NCBI RefSeq assembly: GCF_002119525.1
Contig: NZ_CP017916.1
Coordinates: 2,170,001-2,234,000, forward strand
DNA length: 64,000 bases
Source: Vibrio syngnathi
GTDB lineage: Bacteria > Pseudomonadota > Gammaproteobacteria > Enterobacterales > Vibrionaceae
Reading direction: 5' to 3'
The notes beneath the pieces are model-generated. The model did not search any database, was not told the DNA's origin, and worked only from the letters and a program-made list of their open reading frames with translations. Positions 26,381 through 35,721 of the stretch are shown piece by piece. The position numbers and the translations under genes are program-made. Position 1 is the stretch's first letter. Every line of letters starts with the position of its first letter.

Positions 26381-26417
26381 AAAAAGGAACAGATGCACTC
26401 ATCATCTGTTCCTTTTT
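26381..26417. terminator. Bidirectional rho-independent terminator
   Basis: The perfect 15-bp stem AAAAAGGAACAGATG / CATCTGTTCCTTTTT serves both the ydhR unit and the convergent lipocalin gene. Confidence 0.92.
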
Positions 26418-26451
26418 CTCAATCAACTGTCGTTAACCTAGCGCGCTCAGC

Positions 26452-26970
26452 TTATTTACTGTGCTCAACGTAAATCAATTCATCAGTATTGAAGCCACGC
26501 TCTTTAGACATCGCTTTGAACTTCTCCATCACTTCTGGCGCAACCTCTGGTGTTCTTGAAAGTAACCACAAGTAGTCAGTATCTGGGCCCGAAACAAACG
26601 CGTATTGGTAATTCTCTTTGTCCAACTCAAACACCACATAAGCGCCGTAGAAGGGGCCAAAGAACGACACTTTTAGATAACCCTGATCGCTGCCTTCGAC
26701 AAAGTACGCCTTACCTTCCGCTTCGTTCCATTCGTCATCTTCCGCCGAATAGCCGCGGTTAATCACCTTAACGCCACCATCATCACGCAGGCTGTATTCG
26801 GCGCTGATGTTATCTAAGCCACGCTCAAACGAGTGGTCTAAACGAGCCACTTCGTACCATTTCCCTAAGTATCGATCCAATTCAAACTGCTGAACGGGCT
26901 TTACTGTTTCAGGCATGCCCACGCAACCACCCAATAGAATCACACTAAGCAGCAATAATATTTTTTTCAT
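26452..26970 (-). CDS. blc: Outer-membrane lipocalin lipoprotein Blc
   Basis: The 172-residue protein has a lipoprotein signal (LLGGC, C16) and a lipocalin domain with the first signature FELDRYLGKWYEVARLDHSFERG and the third motif DYLWLLSRTP. Blc-type lipocalins bind fatty acids or lysophospholipids at the outer membrane and are induced by envelope stress. It is a Vibrio VlpA-like protein. It is a single gene with the shared terminator at 26381-26417. Confidence 0.93.
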   Translation of the reverse strand: MKKILLLLSVILLGGCVGMPETVKPVQQFELDRYLGKWYEVARLDHSFERGLDNISAEYSLRDDGGVKVINRGYSAEDDEWNEAEGKAYFVEGSDQGYLKVSFFGPFYGAYVVFELDKENYQYAFVSGPDTDYLWLLSRTPEVAPEVMEKFKAMSKERGFNTDELIYVEHSK

Positions 26971-27277
26971 CCTAACCTCGGCTTGTTTTTATTAGTAATG
27001 CGAGTAAGCCTTGTGAAAACATAAACTTACATCCTTGGTAATACGTTAAATCCTTTTATATGGTTCATATAACAGTAAATTATTCAGAAGCTTATGGGAA
27101 TCGTTTAGTCGGTGAATGACTCAATAGTGTTTCATTGATGTTCAGTGCTGAGTGGAAGTCACCACAAAATATACGGCAAGTTAACTTAATCAGGAGAGCA
27201 ACTACGGACACTTTATTATTAAAAATTCGCGATATGATTCTTACCACTCGCTTTCTATACTGACTAAACAGTGGAAC
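26971..27277. other. Divergent intergenic region between blc and the amidohydrolase gene
   Basis: It is AT-rich with no open frame of note. One short inverted repeat, TTATATG-GTT-CATATAA (27056-27072), could be an operator. Both genes must have their promoters here. Confidence 0.4.
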
Positions 27278-29008
27278 ATGGAAAATATAATAATGAACAA
27301 CAAGCTCACTTTGCCACGCACAGCATGGATTGCATTATTCGCTAGCCTAGTCTCTGTGCCATCGGCTTTTTCTCAAAGCCTAACCGCAGACCAGATCTTT
27401 ACCAATGCCGACATATATGGGCATCGCGAGTCAGACTCGATCGTTACTCACAAAGGCAAGATCATTTTCATCGGTGACCGCGAACAGACGCAAACTTTTG
27501 AAGGGCAGTGTACCGAGGTCATCGACTTGGAGAATGCTTTTGTCTTACCGGGGTTCATTGATAATCACAACCATGTGTTTGAAGCCGCCTCAGAGCTGGG
27601 TGGCAATTGCGAACTGGATTCTGAAGCTACACGCGAAGAGCAAATCCCTTACTTAGAAGCGTGTAAAATCAATGCCGAAACCAATGGTCGAGGCTGGCTG
27701 ATGGGTTATGGCTTTTCTCTTGAGTCGACACTCGACAGCGACTCTGAATACACACCACTTGAGATTATCGACAACATCTTCCCTGATCGCCCCGTGGTGA
27801 TCATGGAGCAAACTTCACACTCAATGTGGGTTAACTCAAAGGCACTGAAAATAGCGCGAATTAGCCAACAATCTCTGGACCCACAAGGTGGCGCGTATTT
27901 AAAAGACCAAGACAGCGGCAAGCTCAATGGCATCTTATTAGACAACGCTGGCGACCAAATTATGGAGATGGCGTGGAACAGCCAAAGCGAGCTCTTTGAA
28001 CAAAGCTACCAAGGGTTAATGTTCGGTCTTGAAGAAGCCGCTGCGCACGGCATTACCACCATTGGTGACGGCCGGATGTATTGGAAACGAGGCTGGTACG
28101 ACGTTTGGCTAAAAGCGGAGCAAAACCAAGATCTGACGGCTCGCGTGTCATTACGCCCTTGGGTTTACCCATCAATGGCGATACCCTCGCAATTAGAAGT
28201 CTTCGAGAAGATGTATTCAGATGATAAAAGCCATCTGTTGCTCGTCGATCAGGTAAAAATGTACAGCGATGGCATCTTCATTAACGGTACAGCAAAAACA
28301 CTCGCGCCCTATTTAGATACCTATCTGCCACAGTCTCCCAATGGCCTAAACTATATTCCATCAGCACAGATGAAAGAGTGGCTAACCGCGCTCGATAAAA
28401 TCGGCTTTAGCGCTCATATTCATGCGATTGGTGATGGTGCCGTTCGTGAATCGCTTGATGCGATTGAAAGCGTGCGTAAACAAGGTTCGCAAAAGCCTTA
28501 CACCCTAACTCACATAGAGTTAATCAATGATGAAGACGTTCCCCGCTTCAAACAACTCAATGTCTCGGCGGATTTCCAAGTCGGTTCCGATTACGTAGCC
28601 AAACATCAACACCAATGGGCCGAAGCTTTCCTTGGTGCTCGCCGTGCCAAAGCCATGATGAACCTAGACGCAATACTCAAAACCAATGCCAATATCACCT
28701 TAAGCAGTGACTGGAACGTACACGACATCAATCCTTTAGTCGGCATCGCGAATAGCCTAATCATGGGAAAAACAGGCCTAACTGATATCTACACAGCTAT
28801 CGACGCTTACACGCTCAATGCAGCAAAGAGCCTTGGTATCGAAGACGTAACAGGTTCTATTGAGGTTGGAAAATCAGCGGACTTCGCCATTCTCGACCGA
28901 GACATCACCACTGTATCGGCAAGGCAAATAGCCAAGACTCAGGTGTTGATGACAGTGTTGCGAGGAGATGTGGTTTTCGAAGACGCTGATTTCAAAGACA
29001 TAAATTAG
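27278..29008 (+). CDS. Exported amidohydrolase, YtcJ-like (amidohydrolase 3 family)
   Basis: The 576-residue protein has a signal peptide (about 6-33, ending AFS) and a complete amidohydrolase barrel. The metal motif is HNHVF (in LPGFIDNHNHVF, where family members usually have HxH), followed by HSMWVNSKAL, YSDGIFINGTAKTL, HIHAIGDGAV, LTHIEL and SSDWNVHDINPL. The C-terminal beta-sandwich ends GSIEVGKSADFAILDRDI. Members hydrolyse amide or cyclic amide bonds; the substrate is unknown. A second ATG lies five codons in. It is a single gene in the same direction as neither neighbour. Confidence 0.9.
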   Translation: MENIIMNNKLTLPRTAWIALFASLVSVPSAFSQSLTADQIFTNADIYGHRESDSIVTHKGKIIFIGDREQTQTFEGQCTEVIDLENAFVLPGFIDNHNHVFEAASELGGNCELDSEATREEQIPYLEACKINAETNGRGWLMGYGFSLESTLDSDSEYTPLEIIDNIFPDRPVVIMEQTSHSMWVNSKALKIARISQQSLDPQGGAYLKDQDSGKLNGILLDNAGDQIMEMAWNSQSELFEQSYQGLMFGLEEAAAHGITTIGDGRMYWKRGWYDVWLKAEQNQDLTARVSLRPWVYPSMAIPSQLEVFEKMYSDDKSHLLLVDQVKMYSDGIFINGTAKTLAPYLDTYLPQSPNGLNYIPSAQMKEWLTALDKIGFSAHIHAIGDGAVRESLDAIESVRKQGSQKPYTLTHIELINDEDVPRFKQLNVSADFQVGSDYVAKHQHQWAEAFLGARRAKAMMNLDAILKTNANITLSSDWNVHDINPLVGIANSLIMGKTGLTDIYTAIDAYTLNAAKSLGIEDVTGSIEVGKSADFAILDRDITTVSARQIAKTQVLMTVLRGDVVFEDADFKDIN

Positions 29009-29094
29009 CAAACCAATGTTCGACACAAAGCCGTTTGCTACTAGTTAATATGCTATCCGTTGGCTCGCTAAAAAGAATCAGGGAAATATCAAGG

Positions 29095-30300
29095 TCAAGC
29101 TTGCTCAGCGACTTTAATATTTCCCTCTCTTTTAACAATGTAGCTCGTTACAAAGATCAGTGCTGAACACAGTACACATAAGTAGATGGGATACATCGGG
29201 TTCAAGATTGAAGTAAACGCAAGTAATGAAGCAACGCCATAACCTAGAGTATGAGACATAGCGATATACCCTGCGGCTGCGCCCGGAGCATCACTTTGCT
29301 TTTCGGTGGCGAATAACGTGTAGGCAGGAACAATTAGCGCAGCGCCAATCGCGGTCAGTACCATCGCCACAGCTAACGCCCACATGCTTGGGATCAAGAA
29401 CATTCCAAAACCGACAAGCAGACCCAATGCGCCCCAACGGTACATAAAAAACGGTGTCAGTTTTTCCTTTTTGATAACCAAAAGTTGAGTAGCAAAAGTA
29501 CAGGCAGCACTGACAGTCAAAAGAATCCCGATCGTCTCACTCAATTGTTCTGTTGGCCAATGAGTGATCGAATAGATCAGTGGCGAGAAACTGTATTGCA
29601 ACAATGCGACTGCGGCACACAACAACAACCCGCTAGATAAAAAAGGCAGTATTGTTTTATTTGGTAACCAAGATGATTGCCCTATTCCTTCAGCCTTCCG
29701 AGTTTCTTCTTTAGGGGTTGGTAACAACATCGTGACAAGTAAAGCAACACACGGTAAAAAGATCATCACGATCAGGGGGGCAAAAGGCGATAACTTTAAC
29801 ACTAAAATGGAGACCAAAGGCCCAATCAATCGACCAACACTTAGGCCAAGACTCACTGATGTAATGGCCTGTAAACGGTTCTTTTCACCACACAATAATA
29901 TCGCCCAATGCTGACTCGCAGGCACCATTCCAGACACCGTACAACCATAAATAATTCGCGCGACCACCAGCCCAATCAAACAAAACACGAATGCCTGCCC
30001 CTGTTTGCTGAACATGGCGAAAAAACACAACAACGCAAAGCTGATAGCCATACCTATCAGTGCCTGAATGACGACTTTTTTAGGACCATATTTGTCGCTC
30101 TGCCTTCCCCAAAACGGCGCAGATGGCAGAAATAATATGCTTCCTACCGCGATAAGAATCGACCACGTAGGTAAGCTGAATGCAGACTGCTCTACAAGAA
30201 AAGGCAGTGAAACGAGTAAGCCGTTTTGCCCAATTCCCATAAGAGCCGAAACAAGACCAATAGCCAATAGTTGAAATTTTTTATTTTGTATCACAGACAT
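29095..30300 (-). CDS. MFS transporter, probable siderophore exporter
   Basis: A twelve-helix major facilitator protein of about 401 residues. The loop 2-3 signature appears as GRQSDKYGPKKVV. The start at 30300 (MSVIQNKKFQLLAIG) puts TM1 at the usual place; an ATG 17 codons earlier at 30351 is possible, and neither has a good ribosome binding site. It is divergent from the ferric-hydroxamate ABC genes and shares their Fur-box region, so it is probably iron-repressed. Export of a siderophore, or recycling of an imported one, is inference. Confidence 0.82.
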   Translation of the reverse strand: MSVIQNKKFQLLAIGLVSALMGIGQNGLLVSLPFLVEQSAFSLPTWSILIAVGSILFLPSAPFWGRQSDKYGPKKVVIQALIGMAISFALLCFFAMFSKQGQAFVFCLIGLVVARIIYGCTVSGMVPASQHWAILLCGEKNRLQAITSVSLGLSVGRLIGPLVSILVLKLSPFAPLIVMIFLPCVALLVTMLLPTPKEETRKAEGIGQSSWLPNKTILPFLSSGLLLCAAVALLQYSFSPLIYSITHWPTEQLSETIGILLTVSAACTFATQLLVIKKEKLTPFFMYRWGALGLLVGFGMFLIPSMWALAVAMVLTAIGAALIVPAYTLFATEKQSDAPGAAAGYIAMSHTLGYGVASLLAFTSILNPMYPIYLCVLCSALIFVTSYIVKREGNIKVAEQA

Positions 30301-30377
30301 AATATCGAAGGCGCTAGATAAGGTTGGTAGGTTCGTAGTGGGCACGAGCATATTACAATGATAAACAGATTGATTTA

Positions 30378-30396
30378 GCGAATAATTATCATTTTG
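30378..30396. promoter_or_regulatory. Fur box between the MFS gene and fhuC/vatC
   Basis: GCGAATAATTATCATTTTG matches 13 of 19 positions of the Fur consensus. It sits centrally in the divergent promoter region of iron genes. Confidence 0.7.
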
Positions 30397-30452
30397 ATTT
30401 CACTGTGTTACATTAGCGGCTAGCAGCCCATAACTCAACTTCATATTGCATT

Positions 30453-31220
30453 ATGTACACACTTACCAATGCCTCGTTCGAAATCGACGGTAAGAAAATC
30501 CTTTCGCCAACGACTTTGACCTTTGAGCCAAAGAAGATCACCACCTTGCTTGGTCATAATGGATGTGGCAAATCGACACTCATTAAACTGTTAAGTCGAC
30601 AAAACACGCCAACAGAAGGTGACGTTTTCTTCAATGAGCAACCACTCGCCTCCTACAGTAACCTTGAATTTGCACACCAAGTCGCCTACCTGCCGCAGCA
30701 CCCACCGATTACTGATGGCGTGACCGTTCGTGAGCTGGTTTGCTTTGGCCGTTATCCATGGAAAGGCGCATTTGGACGTTACAGCAAAGATGATTATGCC
30801 ATCGTAGACGAAGCGATTGAGAAAGTTGGCCTTAACGCCTTTTCTGACCGATTTGTCGCAACACTTTCAGGCGGAGAAAGACAAAGAGCTTGGGTCGCAA
30901 TGCTGCTTGCTCAGCAAAGCCAATGTATTTTACTTGATGAACCAACCTCAGCACTCGATGTCGCGCACCAGCATGAATTGCTCGCTTTAATCAGAGAGCT
31001 TAATCAGTCACTCGGCTTAACTGTGATCATGGTGCTTCATGATGTCAACATGGCCGCCAAATTCAGTGACCATTTGATTGCGCTTCATTCTGGAAAAGTG
31101 ATTGCTTCCGGTGCGCCTAAAGATTTGATGACGCCAGAAACACTGATGCAAATCTACGGAATGGAGCTTGCGCTCTTTAAGCACCCTGAGACAGGGCAAC
31201 CTATCAGCTACATCCCTTAA
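30453..31220 (+). CDS. fhuC: Ferric-hydroxamate (aerobactin) ABC transporter ATPase, FhuC/VatC
   Basis: The 255-residue ATPase has Walker A GHNGCGKST (34-42), an LSGGERQRAW signature, Walker B ILLDEPTSALD and the VLHD switch histidine. Long stretches match E. coli FhuC (VAYLPQ, TVREL, GRYPW, LTVI-VLHD-NMAA). It powers ferric-hydroxamate import through FhuB. It is the first of three tightly packed genes. The order vatCDB-iutR-iutA is that described for aerobactin use in V. vulnificus, so vatC is an alternative name. A Fur box lies upstream. Confidence 0.93.
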   Translation: MYTLTNASFEIDGKKILSPTTLTFEPKKITTLLGHNGCGKSTLIKLLSRQNTPTEGDVFFNEQPLASYSNLEFAHQVAYLPQHPPITDGVTVRELVCFGRYPWKGAFGRYSKDDYAIVDEAIEKVGLNAFSDRFVATLSGGERQRAWVAMLLAQQSQCILLDEPTSALDVAHQHELLALIRELNQSLGLTVIMVLHDVNMAAKFSDHLIALHSGKVIASGAPKDLMTPETLMQIYGMELALFKHPETGQPISYIP

Positions 31221-31237
31221 ATCAAAAGGAACCTGTT

Positions 31238-32149
31238 GTGAAAAAGTTCATCACCATGCTGTTCACCGTATTAGCTTTCAATGCCCTTGCTCTAGAGAGC
31301 GCTCACGCACTAGAAATCAAACACGAAATGGGCAGTGCCTCTTTCGATGCTACACCTAAAAAAGTGGTGGCTTTAGATTGGGCACTCACCGAAACCGTAT
31401 TAAGCCTAGGCGTTGAGTTGCAAGGCGTGGCAGACGCACAAGGTTATCAGCAATGGGTGGTAAAACCTGCGTTAAATGCAGACGTGACAGATGTGGGCTC
31501 TCGAAGAGAACCAAACCTAGAGCTACTAACAGAACTCAAACCTGACGTCATTTTAATCAGTGAGCATATGGCGGCGGCCTACCACCAGCTCAATGAAATC
31601 GCACCTGTCTTGGTTTACAGTGTCTACAGTAAAAAGAAACAACCACTTGAATCCGCAACTTCGGTTACCCTCTCTTTAGGCAAGCTATTTAACAAAGCAC
31701 AACGCGCCCAACAGGTGATTGATGAGACAAACAAGAGATTAAGCGATAACGGTGCAAAAATACGTGCCGCAGACAACTCAGACAAACCACTGATTTTTGC
31801 ACGCTTTATCAACGACAAAACCTTACGCATTCATAGCCAAGGTTCATTAGCGCAAGCCACCATAAGTAGCATGGGCCTTAAAAACGACTGGCAAGAGCAG
31901 ACAAACCTCTGGGGTTTTACCACTACAGGTACTGAAAGATTGGCTGAACACCAACAGGCGAATGTGATGATCTTTGGCCCGCTAACGGAAGAAGAGCATA
32001 AGAAACTGACTCAATCCCCTCTTTGGCAAGCGATGGCTTTTACGCGTACAGACTCCGTTTACGAACTTCCTACCATCTGGACTTTCGGTGGGCTAATCGC
32101 CGCTCAAAGGTTTAGTGACCACATTACCGAATTGCTTACCCAAAAATAA
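31238..32149 (+). CDS. fhuD: Periplasmic ferric-hydroxamate-binding protein, FhuD/VatD
   Basis: The 303-residue class III binding protein starts at GTG with AAAAGGA upstream and has a signal peptide (about 1-24, ending AHA). The mature part shows two lobes joined by a long helix, with VVALDWALTETVLSLGVELQGVAD and RREPNLELLTELKPDVIL as the usual first-lobe motifs. It hands ferric siderophore from the outer-membrane receptor IutA to FhuB. It starts 17 bases after fhuC and overlaps fhuB by one base. Confidence 0.92.
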   Translation: MKKFITMLFTVLAFNALALESAHALEIKHEMGSASFDATPKKVVALDWALTETVLSLGVELQGVADAQGYQQWVVKPALNADVTDVGSRREPNLELLTELKPDVILISEHMAAAYHQLNEIAPVLVYSVYSKKKQPLESATSVTLSLGKLFNKAQRAQQVIDETNKRLSDNGAKIRAADNSDKPLIFARFINDKTLRIHSQGSLAQATISSMGLKNDWQEQTNLWGFTTTGTERLAEHQQANVMIFGPLTEEEHKKLTQSPLWQAMAFTRTDSVYELPTIWTFGGLIAAQRFSDHITELLTQK

Positions 32150-34146
32150 TGGCTACCGTAAATATCGAAAAAACCGTCACAGGGCGATTCAATATCAAGG
32201 CAACGGCACTACCTCTCGCTGCTGTTTTGTTGATCAGCTCGCTACTGCAAATTACCGCTCCTTACTCGCAAGGGATTGGCTTGATTTGGGATACGCTGTT
32301 TCACTTTGATTCTTCAAATTATCAGCATCTGATTACTCACCTCACCTATTTACCTAGGCTTACCGTCGCTCTCATTTGTGGTTTTGCACTGGCAGTCGCT
32401 GGGTGTGTAATGCAATTTGTACTGCGTAACCCTATAGCCTCACCTACCACGTTGGGTGTTGCTGCAGGCGCAGAACTCGGCATGGTATTAGGGATCCTTT
32501 TAATTCCTGCTAACCTAGCTATCCCTGGGTTTATTCCCGCTTTCATCGGGGGCTGCCTTGCAACAGGCTTAGTTTTTACCTTAAGTTCTGCGCGAGGCTT
32601 TTCACCATTACACATGGTGTTAGCCGGTATGGTTGTCAGCCTCTTTTTAGGCTCACTCAACACCATGTTGCTCATGCTGCATGAACAACGGCTTACCAGT
32701 ATTTTTGTTTGGGGTGCCGGTGTACTGAATCAGAATGATTGGTCGAGCGTGCAGGTTCTCATACCTTTAGTCTCGATCCCGACTTTGTTATTGCTGGTTT
32801 TACAGCGCCCGTTATCAGCACTGCAATTTGGCGATAATGTCGCCACTTCACTTGGTGTAAACATCAAACAAATCAAATTGCTTTGCTTATCGTTGGCGAT
32901 CTTTATTACTGCAGCCGTAATCAGTGAAGTAGGCTTAATCGGATTCGTTGGCATTGTGGCTCCTGCTATCGCTCGGCTTCTCGGTGTAAGAGCACTCGCG
33001 AAACAGATTCTGGTCAGTGGGTTGGTAGGCAGCTTCATTCTATTGATTGTGGATTTAGTGATTCAGCCCTTCTCTGGCTTTGGTGGCGAACTGCTTCCTA
33101 CGGGCGCAATGACGGCGCTACTGGGTGCGCCCTTCTTATTGTGGTTACTGCAACGCACTAAACTACAATCCGACCTAAAAAACCGCAGTGAAACCATTGA
33201 GCACTACAAATTCGTCAGTACGCGTAAAGTACTGGCCGCGATGTCAGTACTATTGATGGCAATGTGTGTTCTTGCCCTTACAGTAGGTAAAAACCAGTTC
33301 GGTTGGAATGTTGAACTCAACCCATCGCTATTCGATCTACGTCTACCGCGTGTATTAGTCGCGCTATTGGCAGGGATCGGGCTTGCGTTTGCAGGCACGA
33401 TTATTCAACGAATCTCAAACAACCCAATGGCTAGCCCCGAAGTCTTGGGGATCAGCTCAGGGGCCGCTCTGGCGTTAGTGCTCGGTACACTATTTGGCAC
33501 AGCAGTCGGCCGAAATGAGCAAATGCTGCTTGGTACACTCGGCGCAACTTCAGTGACTGCCGTGGTTTGGCTAATGGGAAGAAAACACAATTTCGCCCCA
33601 ACGCAAACCTTGTTAACAGGCATCGCGCTAAGTGCAGGGCTCGACGCTCTACTGCGCATCACAATGAGCTCGGGCAATGAGAATGCAACCGCGCTCCTCA
33701 CTTGGCTTTCAGGATCGACTTATTTAGTCGCGAATCAAGATGTCATTTTGCTCGCCGTTGGGGTTACCATCATCAGTGCAGTGGCGCTGTCTTTGAATCG
33801 CTGGATAGAGCTGATTAACTTAGGCGACGTCACCACAAGCAGCCTAGGTATGAACACAACCGCTGTTCGATTGGCTTTGCTTTTGCTAGTCGCGGCACTA
33901 ACAACTCTGTGCACCATCGTCATTGGGCCATTAAGTTTCATTGGATTATTGGCGCCGCACATGGCGCGTTCGCTTCACCAATATCGCGCGATTCCTCAAA
34001 TGCTCACTGCAGCATTATTAGGCGCTATCATCATGGTTGCTGCCGACTGGATTGGTCGTACGCTATGGTTCCCTTGGCAGTTCCCTGCAGGTCTATTAGC
34101 CTCTCTGATTGGTGGCGGCTACTTCCTCTATCTAATGAGAAAATAA
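32149..34146 (+). CDS. fhuB: Ferric-hydroxamate ABC permease, fused double-length FhuB/VatB
   Basis: At 665 residues this is the duplicated FecCD-type permease characteristic of FhuB. Each half carries its own coupling helix region (GLIGFVGIVAPAIARLLGVR in the first, FIGLLAPHMARSLHQYR in the second) and a NP-ASP-LG motif (NPIASPTTLGVAAGAELG; NPMASPEVLGISSGAALA). About 20 membrane helices are predicted by eye. The ATG overlaps the fhuD stop, so translation is coupled. Confidence 0.94.
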   Translation: MATVNIEKTVTGRFNIKATALPLAAVLLISSLLQITAPYSQGIGLIWDTLFHFDSSNYQHLITHLTYLPRLTVALICGFALAVAGCVMQFVLRNPIASPTTLGVAAGAELGMVLGILLIPANLAIPGFIPAFIGGCLATGLVFTLSSARGFSPLHMVLAGMVVSLFLGSLNTMLLMLHEQRLTSIFVWGAGVLNQNDWSSVQVLIPLVSIPTLLLLVLQRPLSALQFGDNVATSLGVNIKQIKLLCLSLAIFITAAVISEVGLIGFVGIVAPAIARLLGVRALAKQILVSGLVGSFILLIVDLVIQPFSGFGGELLPTGAMTALLGAPFLLWLLQRTKLQSDLKNRSETIEHYKFVSTRKVLAAMSVLLMAMCVLALTVGKNQFGWNVELNPSLFDLRLPRVLVALLAGIGLAFAGTIIQRISNNPMASPEVLGISSGAALALVLGTLFGTAVGRNEQMLLGTLGATSVTAVVWLMGRKHNFAPTQTLLTGIALSAGLDALLRITMSSGNENATALLTWLSGSTYLVANQDVILLAVGVTIISAVALSLNRWIELINLGDVTTSSLGMNTTAVRLALLLLVAALTTLCTIVIGPLSFIGLLAPHMARSLHQYRAIPQMLTAALLGAIIMVAADWIGRTLWFPWQFPAGLLASLIGGGYFLYLMRK

Positions 34147-34344
34147 GCACATACGAGAAGTCACTTTCTCCGTTTAAAGCCCCGTTTGAAGCCTTTATTT
34201 GAAGTCGAGGCTTTAAGCGGGCTCTCTTCTTACTGACTCATTAACACACTTGCCAACAAAGCTATCAATGAGCTACAGACTATTCAATTACAGACAAAAC
34301 GTTCAACTCCCAGCCAACCTATCCATTGCAACAGGTCGATTAAC

Positions 34345-34371
34345 ATTGTCTTTTGGTTACAAAAACACAAT
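34345..34371 (+). promoter_or_regulatory. Putative IutR operator before iutR
   Basis: A 27-bp imperfect palindrome begins ATTGTCTTTTGG and ends ACAAAAACACAAT. It is identical at 23 of 27 positions to 35676-35702 upstream of iutA. It lies 65 bp before the iutR start codon, consistent with autoregulation. Confidence 0.75.
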
Positions 34372-34435
34372 TTATGGTATTTAAGCCTTTTTGTGTTTAC
34401 CATGGAATCAAGATTAAACACATACTCTGAGCGTC

Positions 34436-35392
34436 ATGGACATAACGACAATTACAAAGCTCCAACAAAATTTGTTATTCAAGGTCATCGCGAGGCTAAA
34501 AGCCGACAACGCTAAAGCGGGAAGCAGCCTAAACGAATCATCTTTGGCGCAGCAATTCGAAGTATCAAGAAGCCCTATTCGAGCGGTATTAAAGCACTTG
34601 TCAGCGCAAGGCATCACTAAAGTCGTCCCTTATAAAGGGTCTGTATTACAAACCGATGCGGCAGATATCGAAATTTCAGGCCAAGACAACGACCAACAAC
34701 CTCGCCAAGAACAATTATACCTGCGCGTACTCATGGATTTATTCTTTAGTGAGTTAGGTCAGTCGTTTTCCGAGAAAGACCTGCAACAACGTTATGATGC
34801 CAACCGTGGTGAGATGCAAAGCGTACTGCGCCTGTTAGAAAGCGATGGTATTTTTCGTCGCAGTCCAGGATACAAATGGCAGCTTGATGGTGTGTTGAAC
34901 ACCCTAGAAAGACACACCGAAAGTTATCGCTGTCGACTCATTTTCGAGCCTGCTGGCCTACTCGAACCAACATGGACACTTGATAGCAGTGCGATTGAAA
35001 GCTGCCGAGATCGCCATGCTCAAGCGATTAAGACCCCAGAATCTGTCAACGCCAGCCAACTCTTTAGCCTCAGTGCCGAGTTTCACGAGCAACTTGCCGC
35101 ATGTTCAGGAAATCGCTTCTTATTGAGCACCATGCAACAACATAATCGCCTACGTAAAGCGACCGATCTCGTCTCGATGCACATTCAATCTTCAGTCACT
35201 AAATCGTGTCAGCGTCGGCTAGAGATCATCGAATTGGTGCTAGAAGGTGACAACCAAACAGCTTCGACAAAATTAGCTCAGCTACTGGAAAATGATATTC
35301 GAGTCATGAAACGCACCTACAACGATGTAATGACGGTCTCTATGGAGCAGCGAGAAAGTTTAATCAGCAGCATCATGGCAAAAAACAGTTAA
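34436..35392 (+). CDS. iutR: GntR-family regulator IutR, with an apparent second winged helix
   Basis: The 318-residue protein starts with a GntR-type winged helix (about 8-70, SLNESSLAQQFEVSRSPIRAVLKHLSAQGI). A second winged-helix-like segment follows (about 95-160, FSEKDLQQRYDANRGEMQSVLRLLESDGI, ending SPGYKWQL), then an FCD-type helical effector domain (about 165-310). Most FCD regulators have only one DNA-binding domain. The position between fhuB and iutA matches IutR, described in V. vulnificus as a repressor of iutA. Its promoter and that of iutA share a 27-bp palindrome. A terminator follows. Confidence 0.82.
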   Translation: MDITTITKLQQNLLFKVIARLKADNAKAGSSLNESSLAQQFEVSRSPIRAVLKHLSAQGITKVVPYKGSVLQTDAADIEISGQDNDQQPRQEQLYLRVLMDLFFSELGQSFSEKDLQQRYDANRGEMQSVLRLLESDGIFRRSPGYKWQLDGVLNTLERHTESYRCRLIFEPAGLLEPTWTLDSSAIESCRDRHAQAIKTPESVNASQLFSLSAEFHEQLAACSGNRFLLSTMQQHNRLRKATDLVSMHIQSSVTKSCQRRLEIIELVLEGDNQTASTKLAQLLENDIRVMKRTYNDVMTVSMEQRESLISSIMAKNS

Positions 35393-35397
35393 CCATC

Positions 35398-35427
35398 AGG
35401 GCAGTCAAATCATGGCTGCCCTTTATC
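35398..35427 (+). terminator. Rho-independent terminator of iutR
   Basis: AGGGCAG / CTGCCCT followed by TTATCGTTT, directly after the stop codon. Confidence 0.75.
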
Positions 35428-35483
35428 GTTTCCCTCTACCATCCAAAATACTCTTCGTACTTTTTAGTTCTTAGTTTCTAAGT

Positions 35484-35511
35484 CTTAATTCTTAATTCTT
35501 AATTCTTAATT
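35484..35511. repeat. CTTAATT tandem heptamer, 4 copies
   Basis: Four perfect CTTAATT copies, preceded by diverged CTTAGTT-like units, lie after the iutR terminator. The same heptamer forms the array at 8348-8401. Confidence 0.9.
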
Positions 35512-35675
35512 CTGTGTCATGTCACGATCGTACCAGCACTTTCATATCGGTTGAATTATAGGCTGAACATCCGCTTAAGCACTGCGGAACAAGGTACTAG
35601 CCCTGTTTTCTCCGGTGACAAACAACCCCGCCAAACGAGTGATTCCAAATCCATAAAAGAAAATTGCATTTTCAT

Positions 35676-35702
35676 ATTGTATTTTCGCAACAAAAACACA
35701 AT
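35676..35702 (+). promoter_or_regulatory. Putative IutR operator before iutA
   Basis: A 27-bp imperfect palindrome, ATTGTATTTTCG followed by CA and ACAAAAACACAAT, is 23/27 identical to the copy before iutR. It directly abuts a Fur box (35703-35721), so IutR and Fur would bind side by side. Confidence 0.75.
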
Positions 35703-35721
35703 AATAATGATTCTTATTTAG
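35703..35721 (+). promoter_or_regulatory. Fur box upstream of iutA
   Basis: AATAATGATTCTTATTTAG matches about 12 of 19 Fur consensus positions, including ATAATGAT. It lies about 275 bp before the iutA start codon, immediately beside the IutR palindrome. Confidence 0.65.

Noticed and set aside
34177..34225. Possible terminator after fhuB with nested AAAGCC / GGCTTT arms
   Set aside because: Several overlapping imperfect pairings are possible and no clear T run follows, so I could not settle on a structure.
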